Assembly (NCBI GenBank): GCA_002914805.1
Contig: JXTB01000191.1
Coordinates: forward strand, 215,654-279,653
DNA: 64,000 nt
DNA from: Parasponia andersonii
Taxonomy: Eukaryota > Streptophyta > Magnoliopsida > Rosales > Cannabaceae
Direction: 5' to 3'
In this document: one piece after another, positions 37,912 to 50,098 of the stretch
Layout: the number at the start of each line of letters is the position of its first letter
Position numbering within the stretch: the stretch's first letter is position 1
Translations under genes and position numbers: made by a program
Notes under the pieces: model-generated
What the model saw: the letters and a program-made list of their open reading frames with translations, nothing else
Told to the model about the DNA's origin: nothing
Database searches by the model: none

Positions 37912-40472
37912 TAGGATCCATAAAATATACACTCCAAGTTTAGAAAATCAGATTACAAATATAAAAACTTAATCTACCACACATGACAACACTTAAATCC
38001 TTAACTAGCACACTTTAGGACTTTAAGTATAACTTTAATCTTCTACTTAAATTCTGTGTTTCCAGCTATATATAAGGTTTTCATAAACCTTAATTCATCA
38101 AATAAAAGCTTTAATTCAAGAGCTAAAGTAATAGAAATAAATTGCCAATTCTAAATTTCACAAAAAACTCACATTGACTAGTTTGAACTTTTGTTGAAAC
38201 TCTTGCCTTATACTTCCACAAAACTGATTTCTAACACTTTTAAATTGATCTTAGGACTTAAGAGGACTAAGAGAAAACATTACTTAAGTAGTATCACGTG
38301 GAGAATGGAAATAACAAAACAAAACCTAGGAAGAAATACTAGTAGAATTACCTTGATTAGTTTGGACCTATCTTGCTTTCTTGAGCTCCAAATTGAGTTC
38401 TACCACTTGGAAACCGTTAGATATGGATAATGGGAGTTGAGAGAAGTATAGAAAGTTGCTGGAGTGGTGCAAGTCATGGCTAGGGAGGAAGAGGAAAGAA
38501 ATGACCAGATTTGGTCAAAAATCAATACTTAAAGGCTAAAAATGGCATAACTTAAATTCTAAGGGGTATTTTGGGTATTTTTCACATTATTTTCCATGTG
38601 TCCAGCTCTAAAACATCCTTAGCATACTCATCACATTGCTGATCAATCCTATACACTCAAGTGCAGACCAAAATGGTAAAACCTAGCTTAGAAAATGAAA
38701 TCTAGTCATACTTTGACTTATGATCCTACATGGCCAATCTTATTGTAATTTGGTGGAACCTAGTCCCATAATCAATCATTAAACATAAAAAGAAAGTCAA
38801 TTAGTATTTGACCAAGTTATCAACAGACATGATTTTAATATATGTGCATATAGTATTATTATAATAATATATATTATAATGTATTAATGATTGATTATGG
38901 GACTAGGTTCCATCAAATTACAATAAAATTGATCATATAGGATCATAAGTCAAAGTATGATTAGATTTCACTTTCTAAGCTAGGTTTCACTATTTTGGCC
39001 TACACATGAGTGTATAGGGTTGACCAATAATGTGGTGAGTATGCTAAGGATGTTATAGAGCTGGACACATAGAAAGTAAGGTGCAAAATATCCAAAATAC
39101 CCGTTAGAATTTAAGTTATGCCATTCTTAGCCTTTAAGTATTGATTTTTGACCAAATTTGGTCATTTCTTTCCTCTTCCTCCCCAGCCACGACTTGAACT
39201 AATCTAGCTATTTTTTATACTTCTCGCAACTCTTATTATCTATATCTAAGAGTTTCCAAGTGGTAGAACTCAATTTGAAGCTCAAGAAAGTAAGATAAAT
39301 CTAAACTAGTCAAGGTAGTTCTACTAGTTCTTCTTCCTCGGTTTTGTTTTGTTATTTCAATTCTCCACTTGATACTACTTAAGTAATATTTCCTCTAGGT
39401 TCTCTTGAGTCTTAAGATCAATTTCAAAGCCTTAGAAATCAGTTTTGTAAAAGTGGAAGGCAAGAGCTTCAACAAAAGTTCAAACTAGTCAAGGTGAGCT
39501 TTTTGTGGAATTTAGAATTGGTAATTTATTTCCATTGCTTTAGCTCTTTAATTAAAGCTTTTATTTGATGAATTAAGGTCTAAGAAAACCTTATATATAG
39601 CTGGAAACACAGAATTTAAGTGGAGGATTAAATTTAGTCTTAAAACCCCAAAGTTTGCTACTTGTAGATTCAAGTGTTTTCAAGTGCTTCCATTGTTAGA
39701 ATAAGTTCCCTATACTTGAAATCTAATTTTATAAAATTGAGATGTATATTTTGTTGATCCCATGATGTAAATATATTTGTTTTGTTGCTATTTGTGACAA
39801 TAGAAAAATATAAAAGTGAATTTAAACTTTGTCTAAAACGAAAAGAATTCAAGTATATCTAGGTTCCTCTAAATGATCCTCTTTGAGTTATATATGTCGA
39901 AATTGGCTTGTTGATTGTTATTACAGATCTTAAATCATGATTTTAATCATGTGGGAATGTCCTAAAAATAGACAAGGTGATGTCCAAATATTTTTAGAAC
40001 CAAATGGTACCATTTAGAAGTAAATGGACTAGTTTCTATGAAAGTAGATGGCAGTTGGGTTCATTTTGTGATTAGGGTTCCTTCTTTTGTAAAAGTTGTA
40101 ATTCGATCTTGTGCTTGTTTTTTTTAAGCATTTTATATTGTAGTGATAATTTTACTAATAAAATTAACATCGGTTCTTCTACACACCTTATCACAAAGGA
40201 TACTGACCCTTTCCACTATCTTTTCTACCAGACACAAGGTAAGTGAAGATTTATTTTAACTACATCACAAGAATAATAGTAGATACAAGATGTTTTCCTA
40301 CATGCTTATGTATATTATTTCAACTATATATTATTTGTATTGTTGTTGCAAAGTTTATGGAAACATAAGTATAGCATGATCATTTAAGCATGATTTTCAA
40401 AGAAATGAAGTTTTCCACGCATTAGATTTAAAGTAGTATTATTGTACTGATTTTATAAGATATGTTTTAAAT

Positions 40473-40700
40473 ACATTGTCTAGTCTATCTACATTGGGTA
40501 AGTATGGTTTGCATATGCGTCCTTCTCGCATAGGTGGGCACGGCTTACCGACTGTCGGGACTGAGTATTGTACTATAAGATTTATTAGATGCATTACCTA
40601 GTCGGTCTGTGTTGGGTAGGTATGGTTCGCATTGGCCATGTATTTTCTTCCCGCATAGGTGGGCACGGTCTACCGACTGCCGCGACTTTGTAGTGTACTC
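40473..40700. repeat. Tandem duplication (~115 bp x 2) in the right arm
   Basis: Two units share GTGTTGGGTAGGTATGGTT-like and GCATAGGTGGGCACGG blocks and end ACCGACTGYCG. GC content is clearly above the surroundings. Such internal duplications are common in LTR U3 regions. Confidence 0.75.
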
Positions 40701-41240
40701 AAGGGCCCTATAAAGAAATGTTTTCTAAGAAAAGTGTATCAAAATGAAAAGTTATGGAAGAAAGAGGACAATGGGAATTTCAATGAAGTTTATATATGAA
40801 ACATGTTCACGAGCATACATGATTTTTACTTACTGAGCATTAGCTCATTTAGTTTCTATGATGCAAGTGATGAGATATATGATGTATAGAGTTGCCGGTT
40901 AGCTAATACGCTTTCTTGTCGCCATGATCATACAGATGTAGATGAGCTTGATTTTTGGGCGATGTTTTCTTTGTATTTTGATATTTTGGTATGATGTAAA
41001 TATCACTGCGGATGGCAAGATAAATGGATAAGAATTTTTTGGTTGTACAGTTTGTAAAGACACTTTCAGAAAGTAATATCACGCAGGTTCTTTTGTTTTA
41101 GAGTTTAAAAAGTTTAAATTAGCCCAAATTTTTGAACAAAACTAAAGTCATGGTTTATGAGAAAGTAATGCTCCCTAGTTTGACCTACATAGTCATATAA
41201 TTAAGCTAGGGGGCGTAACACCTGTTATAAGACTTGGGAT

Positions 41241-41287
41241 GTTACACACACACACTCACTCACTCACTCTCTCTCTCTCTCTCTCTC
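41241..41287. repeat. Compound microsatellite (AC)n(TCAC)n(TC)n
   Basis: Simple repeat right of the palindrome, changing from AC to TCAC to TC units. Confidence 0.85.
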
Positions 41288-42085
41288 ATTTTTAACGTCT
41301 TATATATTTCAAAGAAATTCTAGGTGAAAAAAATTATAGAAAGAATAAGTCCTTGAGTAAAATCTTTTAAAATTTTTTGGGTTTTTAAGAATTTTATCAT
41401 GCCAAAATTGATGAACAAAATTGAGATATGAGATAGAGATATAATTTGTATTTTTTGAGAAAGAGAATTAGATGAAAAAGTCAGTTTGAGAAAGGAGATA
41501 GCAAGTAGAATGACAGTTCTATAATTTATTAGGAACAAAAGATCTTTTATTTTCTTCAAATTTCTTTGGTTGTTTTGCGACACATGGCACTAAGCTAAAT
41601 GAGCATTTGTGCAAACATTTGAGCAAACGGTTGTTACTGACATTCCCTTCTTTTTATTGGTCATTCCTAAGGTTTACTTTTTTGGCGTAGTGATTCTTAC
41701 ACTTGAAGTTTGTAAAAATGTGTCAAACATTTAACTATTTCATGAACATTTATTGCATCAATCAATATTAAGAACATCAATCTCTTTAAGCATTGATTTT
41801 TACTTTCGTATAAAATCTTAATGCCTAACAATTAACATATATCAATGACAACATTGGCTTCATTACAGTGAAGGATTGTAAAATTGAAGTTATATTAATT
41901 GCTTTTATCTTTCCGGACAACTAAAGACGTTAAAACTGAGGTACTTTGGGGCCAATTCTATATTCATGATATACTTTAATAGTATATATACGTGACATCA
42001 ATAATATAAGACGGCAAATTGGTTTATATTTTTATGATATACAATGGTATATATATGGCACATCAATAATAAAATATACTAGATT
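41288..42085. other. Intergenic AT-rich DNA
   Basis: No gene or structured element recognised; the open frame at 41320-41583 is low-complexity. Confidence 0.5.
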
Positions 42086-42313
42086 GCCAATTGAGTAGGT
42101 ATTTTTTTTAACCTATGTATATATATATTTTTTTAAACTGTTGGATCATTATTTAATGACGATTTAACGGCTATAATAATATGTATAAAAAGACGTGCAT
42201 CATTAATGTTATTTTTTTCTCTTACTTTTTACTATAAAAAATATACATGATAAAATTTAATTAGCCAAAATGATACCTATATATAGGTTAAAAAAAACTC
42301 ACTGGATTGGTGC
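42086..42313 (+). mobile_element. MITE-like element, copy B
   Basis: Starts GCCAATTGAGTAGGTATTTT and ends CTCACTGGATTGGTGCAC, with internal CTGTTGGATCATTATTTAATG and AAAAGACGTGCATCAT shared with copies A and C. About 228 bp, noncoding. Its left TIR is more diverged than those of A or C. Confidence 0.72.
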
Positions 42314-42733
42314 ACTATATATTATTTTTATAATATTATATTATTTATAAATAAATGATATACCACTTTATAATAGTAGTAAATTATAATTTACTAGGGG
42401 TATACTGATAAATATATCACTATATTGTATACATAAATGATAAATAAATAGTTTTTTTTAAGTGGCGGTAAATAAGTGATATATTACTTAAAAATAATGG
42501 TAATTAAATAAAATATATACTTGTAAATTAATTGCATATTATGGTAAAACAATTACATATACCGATAAAATTATTATATAGTATGGTAAATTAATTATAT
42601 ACACTAATAAATTAATTATATGTATTAGTAATTAGTTATGTACTATAAAAATTAAATACATACACTGATAGGTCAAATTAATTTACATATGTGGTAAATT
42701 CTAATTATTACAAATTAAAAAAAGATATAGAAG

Positions 42734-43860
42734 TTAGGGTAAAACCTATTTTTAGTCTTAATTCTGTTTTGGCCTCTGACTTTTGAAATGACTCATTTAA
42801 AATATACAATCTATGCAAGTATCTAAATTTGACCCTTCCATTATTTTTCTGTTATAAATGGATAGAAAAAGCTCAAATTTTCGCCCCTAAATTATTATAA
42901 TTCATATTTTGACCCCCAAATTTGAAAACATCTATATCTTAGCACATTATTTATAAATGTCTCAATTTCATCTTTATATTCACTTTATTATGATAACAAA
43001 TAAAAAAGACCACATATCACTCGCATGAGGTTTCTAACAAAATATCTTGAACAATTTGTAGTACAAAAATGAAGTAGTAGAAAAAAATTTTATTTAAAAA
43101 TATATTTAAAAAACTAAAAATTTATTCTAGTACAAAAATTATTTATCCCTTTGACATTAATAATTTAGTTTTGAAAATTTTTTTTGTTCTTATACTCATC
43201 ATAATAAGTAAATGCTACAATAAGTATAAATATAACTAAGATGCAATGCCATTTTAATATTCAAATCAATTTTATAAAAGAGAATTTTATAAGATAACTC
43301 GAGATTTTTGTGCCAATACTCAAAAATGTAGTGCAGCCTATTTATATTTGAGCTTAATATACCACTCAACTAGCACGATGAATCTAAAAAAGACCAAGAA
43401 AATTTCAAAATTAAATCGTAACTACAAGAGGATAACTAATTTTTGTATAAACAAAATTTTATTTAAAAAATACTTTTAAATAAAATAAAATTTTTCTATT
43501 ACCCCATTTTTATCTTTCAAATTGCTTAAAATATCTTTGTTAAAAATCTCATATGAATAACATATATTCTTTTTTGTTTGTTTTCAATAATAAAAGGACC
43601 ATAGACATGAGGTTAGGACACTTTATAGATTGGATACTAAAATATGGATATTTTAAAGTTTACTAGCAAGAATATGATTATATAATAATTCGGGGGCTAA
43701 AATTAGGACTTTTTGCATTCATTTATAATGAAATAGTGGCAGAAAGGCTAAATTGAAAAACTCTCATAGATCAAATGTCTCCAACGGGCCATTTCAAAAT
43801 TCGGGAGCCCAGATAAGATTAGGTCTCAAGGTCTCGGACTAAAAATAAATTTTACCCTAA
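42734..43860. mobile_element. Nonautonomous element with long terminal inverted repeats
   Basis: The left end is TTAGGGTAAAACCTATTTTT and the right end is the reverse complement of TTAGGGTAAAATTTATTTTT. Similarity between the arms continues for several hundred bases: TTTTGAAATG, TTATAAATG, CCCCTAAATTATTATA and their complements. About 1.13 kb, no coding frame. Long TIRs without coding capacity fit a Mutator-like or foldback nonautonomous transposon; I found no certain target duplication. Confidence 0.68.
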
Positions 43861-45150
43861 AAGTTAATAAAATACATAGTTTTCTCATGATTTTTTAGGA
43901 GTCTCACATTATTAGGACAGATAGTCACTACATTAGTGATTGATAGTTAGTTCTAGAAGAATCATGAAATTACGGTCATAAATACATTTACTATATGTCA
44001 CAAATATTGTGATGCTCATAAAAGTCATTTTGAAAAATCATCCTAGAAAAGTCATTTTTACACAAATTATTCTAGACTAGTATTTATTTTACCTAACTAA
44101 TTATTTATAATAACTTATTTTTTTGTTATATTTTATACCACTTTTTCTTTTTTGTTTGTAATTTGTCTCCACATAAATAACCTCTAAGGGAGTAGTTTAA
44201 TTATTAAAAATGGTAGGTGTTAATTTTGATTAGTTATTCTTCAAAGGGGCATTAGGCTAATTACCCTATTAAAGAGGCGAAAAAAATAAACGAATGAAAG
44301 AGTCATTTTGGCCCAAATTATTTCTACCAAAGTCAATATTCCCATTAGCATCCTGTAAAAATGTTGTTAATTGAATAATATAATTTTTGGCTTTTAGTAG
44401 AGTGATCGAAAATTAATGGTAAAAGTTCAATCTTAAAGAAATAGCTGATTATTAATTAGATTTTAGTTATTGAATCTTAAAACTAATTAGATCCGATCTC
44501 TTATTTAGCTCACAAAAAGTCCAATTGGCCACTGTTATAAATAGGACTTTTATTGGCACAAATGATTGCTCAGTAATTTTGCCAATCAAAATTCAGCCAC
44601 TGCTCCCATTGCTACTATCAAAATCTGACAAAGAGAAAGAGAGGAAGAATAAACTAGTGTAGTCCAAAATTTGATTGTCAATATTTGTGTAACCTAGTTT
44701 GAGGCAAGAAAAAGAAAATTTAATTTATTCCAACAGTTAGAGAATTTTCTATAAAGCTTTCTTGGAGATTAAAGATTGCTGATCAAGAATTTCTATAGTT
44801 CGTGTCTAAGAAAGAATGCCTACACATTGAAGTATTCAAGAATGTGAAAAGAATAGACAACAAGATTTTTTAGGGACTTTGGATTCTCGTTTTCTCATCT
44901 TTTTTTTTTTTAAAGCAAGATTATGTTTTTCCTTTCAGTTTTATTTTCTCAATTTTACTTTTTTTCTTTCGTATTTTTGGACTCATTTTAGTACTTTAAG
45001 CCATAAGTGCAGAGCATGCACTTTTACCATTTAACATTTGAAATCTATTTCTTGTTTGGACTTAATTGTCACTAATCAATAAGTTAAGGAACTTAGTTGC
45101 TAAAATCAAAATCATGTGGATCAAATCATAATAACCTACATAGTTAAGGT
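43861..45150. other. Intergenic DNA
   Basis: AT-rich, no gene or clear repeat recognised. Confidence 0.5.
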
Positions 45151-46600
45151 GTTAGCCCAAGACTGACAAATGAGAAGGGGGGTTGAATTGAGTTTTAAAA
45201 CTTTTTAAGATACTTTTCAATTATGTAAAGCCATAGATTACTATTTTTAAACGTTGAAGGTGAGTAAACAATAATAGCAAGCATATAACAATAATATCAA
45301 GTATATTAAACATACTATATATCAAACACTCAATCAAATATCTCATAATAAAGTAAAGAGCGTAGAGATAGAGAGCATGCAAACTCAGTTTTTACGAGGT
45401 TCAAGAAATATGATGATTTTGATATATCTCTAGATCTTGGCAACTTACTTTATGCTTTCCACTATCATATCAAAATTGTGAATTTGACTGGCCCTTTCAT
45501 AAATAGAATGAATTTTTCTTAGACTCATCCACACCTTTAAAATAGTCTTAATTCCAACTTTATCACACCTAATCTCGGATTATTTAGATTTCAATACCAA
45601 CATCACCTTCATGGATTGTTTAGATAATGGTGCTAACCTCACCAACTCACGGATTATTTAGACTCATGACAACCTCACCTATACTCGGGTTGTTTAGACT
45701 CTGGTGACAACCTCACTTAAATCAGGTTGTTTAGACTCTAGTGGTAACCTTACATATGCACGGGTTGTTTATTACTTTGGTACCAACTTCACCTCAACTC
45801 AAATAGTTTTATAATAATCAAGACTGAATACACTCAAGAACTCTCCTCATAAAATTAATAAATATAATTTTGGCCTAGGTAATTTGAGAACAATGCACAA
45901 TAGATGCTCTAAGATTTACTCAGTATAATTTGAAACTTAATTCAATGTAGAAATAAGCTTTTGTACTTTGAAAGTAGTTAGATAATAATTTAGGTTCGTA
46001 CAATCTCTCTTTTTAGTCTTAAAATAGCTTTTATTTATAAGTTTGTATGAAAACTAGCTTTTTCTAACTTTTAGATGCAGTTTTTACCATTTTCGGTCGA
46101 CCAAAAATAACTTTCGGTCGACCGCCATACTAACTGTTGGTTAGTGTTTTTACAACAATCATATTTTAATGGTCATTTTTTACCAACTGATATTTTTGGT
46201 AGACTGAAAACACATTTTCGGTAGATCAAAAATCATGTTCAGACAATTTCAGCGTTTTGGCCATTTTTCAGATTCTGTCAGTTTTTGACATTTTCAAAAT
46301 CTAACTTCTAAACTTATTTTAAATACTTTAAAATATTTGAAATCAATTTGAAAATAATATTTTAACTATTGCAGACTTATTTTAGTTTCACAAAGGTATT
46401 TAACATGATTTTAAATATATTTGTAACTTATTTAAACTTAAAAAATCATGTGTTAAAAAATATTTTATACTTGACATATATACTAATATATTGGTTATTT
46501 TGCTACAACATTTGAAAAACAAACATTTACTTAAAATAAGTCCGAAATTTGATTATTTTTCTGTATGACTCCTAAATTCATTCTAGAATTTTGATCAAAA
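45151..46600 (+). repeat. Noncoding interspersed repeat, copy 2
   Basis: Starts TGTTAGCCCAAGACTGAC, then GGGGGTTGAATTGAGTTTT. It parallels copy 1 (35262-36935) in the opposite orientation, including the inverted minisatellite at about 45560-45800 (units such as GGTTGTTTAGACTCTGGTGA) and two CGGTCGACC sites near 46095-46122. No open frame; the right boundary is approximate. Confidence 0.6.
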
Positions 46601-47163
46601 TCATATTCATGGTTGTGCATGTGTTACAGCAATCAAAATCAATTTTCTCGTAATTAACTTTGGCATAATTTGTGTCTAGTGAAGCAATATAAAAGTGAAC
46701 TAGTGGGGATTCTCACAAAATCCTAGAAGTAAGTACTAATAACAAAGAAATACTTCAAGCAACTAAAGAAATTTCCTTGCTTTTCAAGCATGAGTTTTTT
46801 TTTTCTTCTATTAATACAATAGCGTAAATTGTAGTTGTTAGTGCTTATTATAAAGTGACAATCCTCGTGATTTCTCATACGAGTCTCTTATAACCTCTTA
46901 TTTCTAAAAAGAGGAAATAAGATTGACCAACTATTCTAGGGATTGACAAGAAGCACTGCCTTCTTTCAAACACAAACCAGCTCTCTCTTTGAACTCTCTA
47001 ACTCTCAGCCTTTTCTCCTTCCTAGCTTCATTACACATTATTCTCCTTATATCGCTTTCAATCTTTCCTCTCTCCAAATCTCCCTCTATCTCCAACCCTG
47101 TCTTCCATGCACAACTTACATATTTCGAATTTAAAATTTGGTCCCTGAAAAATGGCTTGCAAA

Positions 47164-47626
47164 AGAAGATGATAAATAATCTTAGAAAAGTTTCACGGTT
47201 GGTATGATTGAGATTATCATATGACACAGTTAATATTAATTTGTATTAAAAAAAAGTTCAGAAACACTCGTCTACCCAGTATTGTAAAATGCACAACTCA
47301 TTCCCATATAATCTCTCTTATTTTGTTTATTTATTATTATCTTCAAGTACATAATTCTATCCAAATTTATTAACTGGATTATATAGAAGTTTTTGAGAGT
47401 AACTGTGCAGAGCATGGTGCACTTTTATAAGGTAAAGATCAAATTAGGAAAAGATCAAAGCATGCACCAGAACACTTGTATCCCTTTAGAAAAAATATAA
47501 CACATTAATAATAATTCAAGATGTTTAATGACAATTCTTATAAGTCGGTATACACTACTCCTTTTTTTTCTTGAGTGAAAGTACATTATATATAGACATT
47601 CAAGATATGTAGAGCCACACTCACTA
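47164..47626. mobile_element. 463-bp insertion in the UGT PSPG box with GCAAA duplication
   Basis: The coding sequence MIC|KPFFRDQ is interrupted exactly here. GCAAA stands on both sides (47159-47163 and 47627-47631), as expected for a 5-bp target-site duplication. The insert is AT-rich without an open frame or obvious terminal repeats, so its class is unknown. Confidence 0.62.
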
Positions 47627-48382
47627 GCAAATCATAAGAACTCCTTCACAAATGCTTTCGAGGGTCGAATTCCAACCACAATAAGTCCAGAACCCTCCGA
47701 TCGCCTTATGCTGGAGAACTTCCTTCTGGGGTACCCATTTCACTACACAACCTCTCTCACCTACACTTTTTTTGAACCCATTAGGTAGTACTAGTTCTGC
47801 CCCGTGGGTCAAGCGAGGCCGAACAACCCACAAGAATGGCTGGTTGCTGTTGGCTAAGCCTCATGCTATCTCGTTTACTTGTTCTTATTCCATAGTCCCC
47901 ATGCTTCCAAAGCTCACATAGATGACAGATTCCAGGGCCTGTTTGTTAAGCCAGATTATGCAATCCATTTGTTCTTAGAGTAGAGAAAATGTAGAGGCAC
48001 TAATAGAAGATTTTAGAGCTAGTTTATGGAAAGGGCCAATGGTGAAAATGGGGGATGAGAAAAGTTGTTGAACATTTTGTAGTACTTCTTGTTCGAGGAA
48101 GTTTAGTATGCTGACTATTATGGCCGAGGATGAATTTGTGGCTTTTGTTATTATTGCTCTCAGTTCTTATAAGTTTTGTGGGGGGAATATGTTGTGTCAT
48201 GGAAATCACTATATCTTTTAGTTCGAGGGATTGGAATTTGGGTCCCAAGTCTTGGGATAGAGCTTCTGTAACATCAACAAGAGATGTCATTTAGTGACAT
48301 GCATCTATTAGTATATATTATCCTAGTTTGAGTTTTTCTTCATATGTAAATGCTTGAATTAGAGGAATATATATATAGGGCA

Positions 48383-48612
48383 CCAATCCAATAGGTATTT
48401 TTTTTTTTACCTATGCATAGGTATCAATTTGTCCAATGAAAATTTAGCATGCACATTTTTTTATTGTAAAAAGTATAAGAGAGAAAGAGCAATAATGATG
48501 CACGTCTTTTCATGCACTTCATTATAGCCATTGGATTACCATTAGATGATGATCCAATGGCTAAAAAAAAAAATACCTACCTATAGGTAAAAAAAAATAC
48601 CTATTGGATTGG
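48383..48612 (-). mobile_element. MITE-like element, copy C
   Basis: The best preserved copy: terminal inverted repeats CCAATCCAATAGGTATTTTT and its complement at the other end. On the minus strand it carries GCCATTGGATCATCATCTAATG-like and AAAAGACGTGCATCAT blocks shared with copies A and B. It lies between two UGT pseudogene fragments. A (TA)n run follows it. Confidence 0.8.
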
Positions 48613-49481
48613 CAACCATATATATATATATATTCAGATGTATATATAGGTGTTAAAACCATATGTTCAATTCTAGATAAGAGCTAAGCTCAGTTCTGAT
48701 CAACTTTAATCAGTGTGAACTCCATATGTGAGTTGTACATGAGAATATGTCAATATATGGACACAATAGGGTTGTTATCCATTAAAAGTTTTCCTTAGCA
48801 ACAAGTTTGCATTAGAGAAATATAGAAAGTGCATGATTGATATTAATTAACATATAATATAAGCTGTACATGATTAGAGTATCTGGAATGGCATATCAAT
48901 TTTAGTTGACAATTTTGTAATCTAAAAATTCTTTCCTGTCAAACACTTAAAAGTAATATATCAGAAAAAAAAAGTGAGAATATTAAATTAGTATTCTATA
49001 ACGTGGATATTTGTTAATTAGTAATCCTATGACATGGATATATGTGACAAGCGTTTTTCTATTCTAGATGTTATATACGTGCTTATATGTATGCTCTTGT
49101 AATACTGACTAATATTCGCAAGGTATAATAAATCTAATGTATATGTGCATTTTTTTCACTCGATATAAACAATGATGTGAAAGACATTTAGGATTATGAA
49201 AGTAAAGCAATTATTAGCAAGAAATTATAGGTATCTCTGAGCCGAAAAAAAAAATAAAAAATAAAAAGAAGAAATTATAGGTGTTGTATGTGCTAGAAAA
49301 CAAAATTAGGAAAGTAAGTCAATTAATATAGATTAATGAAGTAAAATTATAAATTTCAACCTTTCATTAACACATACTGTCTTTGTAGAATTAACTGAAA
49401 TCAATCTTATCTTTCCAAAGCAAGATGAAGAAAAAGAAAAAGATATTTAGAATAAGTCTTCTCAGCCTCAATGCGATATGA

Positions 49482-49538
49482 CATCATCATCTTCAGCATC
49501 ATCATTGTCATCTTCTTCTTCTTCTTCTTTTTTTCTCC
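49482..49538. repeat. TCA/TCT trinucleotide-rich tract
   Basis: Imperfect (ATC)n then (TTC)n run ending in poly(T), inside the gap of the UGT pseudogene. Confidence 0.7.
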
Positions 49539-50098
49539 CTAAAATTTGAAAATTATAGGTTGATTTAATCAACTATAAGTTGATTCCAATTATAATTTAC
49601 ATACCTTAAATGGACATGTAACTATCTCCCTGAGTTCAAGAAATAATAGCAAAGATTAGCAATGTAATTGCAGCACTCGTACAGACGCTACTAGCCGGTA
49701 ACTTCAAACGGTCAGCAACCGTTTGTGTAAAATGCATAAGCCTGTCATAAACAATACATGCAACTGATCTTTCATCTTGTTCCCTGCCATTATGATCATG
49801 ATCTTGATTTTCTTCCACGATCATTGTCTTTTCCATGAACTCTTGAAATGATTGCTCGGAATTCTCGTTAAGATCGAGGAGCGTCGACACGAAATCCTTG
49901 ACTTAAGGTAAAATCGGGGTGATTGAGAGGGTTAAGGGAGTTGAGCTTGGGATGAGCAATGGTTATGGAAAAGCCTTTTGAGTTTAGGATAATGGCTAGT
50001 TGAAGCATAGGGTTTATATGGCCTTGGAAGGAATACAAAACAAAAACTAAACGTTTTGTGGCAGATGATGTTTTAGTACTTTGTGCTTGATTTTCCAT

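Larger units (their letters stand above)
37048..41220. repeat. Large near-palindrome of LTR-like arms
   Basis: The left arm (37048-38778, with a gap) is the reverse complement of the right arm (38888-41220, about 2.3 kb), around a 109-bp AT-rich spacer. Outer ends are TGTTACGCCCCCTAGCT and AGCTAGGGGGCGTAACA; inner ends CCTAGTCCCATAATCAATCA and TGATTGATTATGGGACTAGG. Read outward, each arm begins TG and ends CA and carries LTR-like features: a TACTGAGCATTAGCTCA block at about 40833 and a ~115-bp tandem duplication at about 40473-40700. No coding frame. This fits two Gypsy-type LTRs head to head, or a foldback element. Flanking 5-mers do not match. Confidence 0.8.
46904..50098 (-). pseudogene. 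UDP-glycosyltransferase pseudogene (UGT76-like)
   Basis: Fragments in order on the minus strand: N-terminus (50098) [20 protein letters not shown], the family 1 acceptor-side motif; after a frameshift near 49890, [18 protein letters not shown]; a ~1.3-kb gap, intron or insertion; from 48290 FQSLELKDIVISMTQHIPP; after another frameshift LNFLEQEVLQNVQQLF and FTIGPFHKLA; then SVIYVSFGSMGTME. The PSPG box near 47800-47630 reads [20 protein letters not shown] then [13 protein letters not shown], with the catalytic-side THCGWNS changed to TYCGWNS. A 463-bp insertion splits the box. The C-terminus resumes CKPFFRDQ to SLVNLISSF-like at 46904. At least four in-frame stops. Ancestors transfer sugar from UDP-glucose to small molecules. 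Confidence 0.9.

Noticed and set aside
37047-37972. Long open frames of 258-298 codons across the N tract
   Set aside because: They consist almost entirely of undetermined bases and carry no information.
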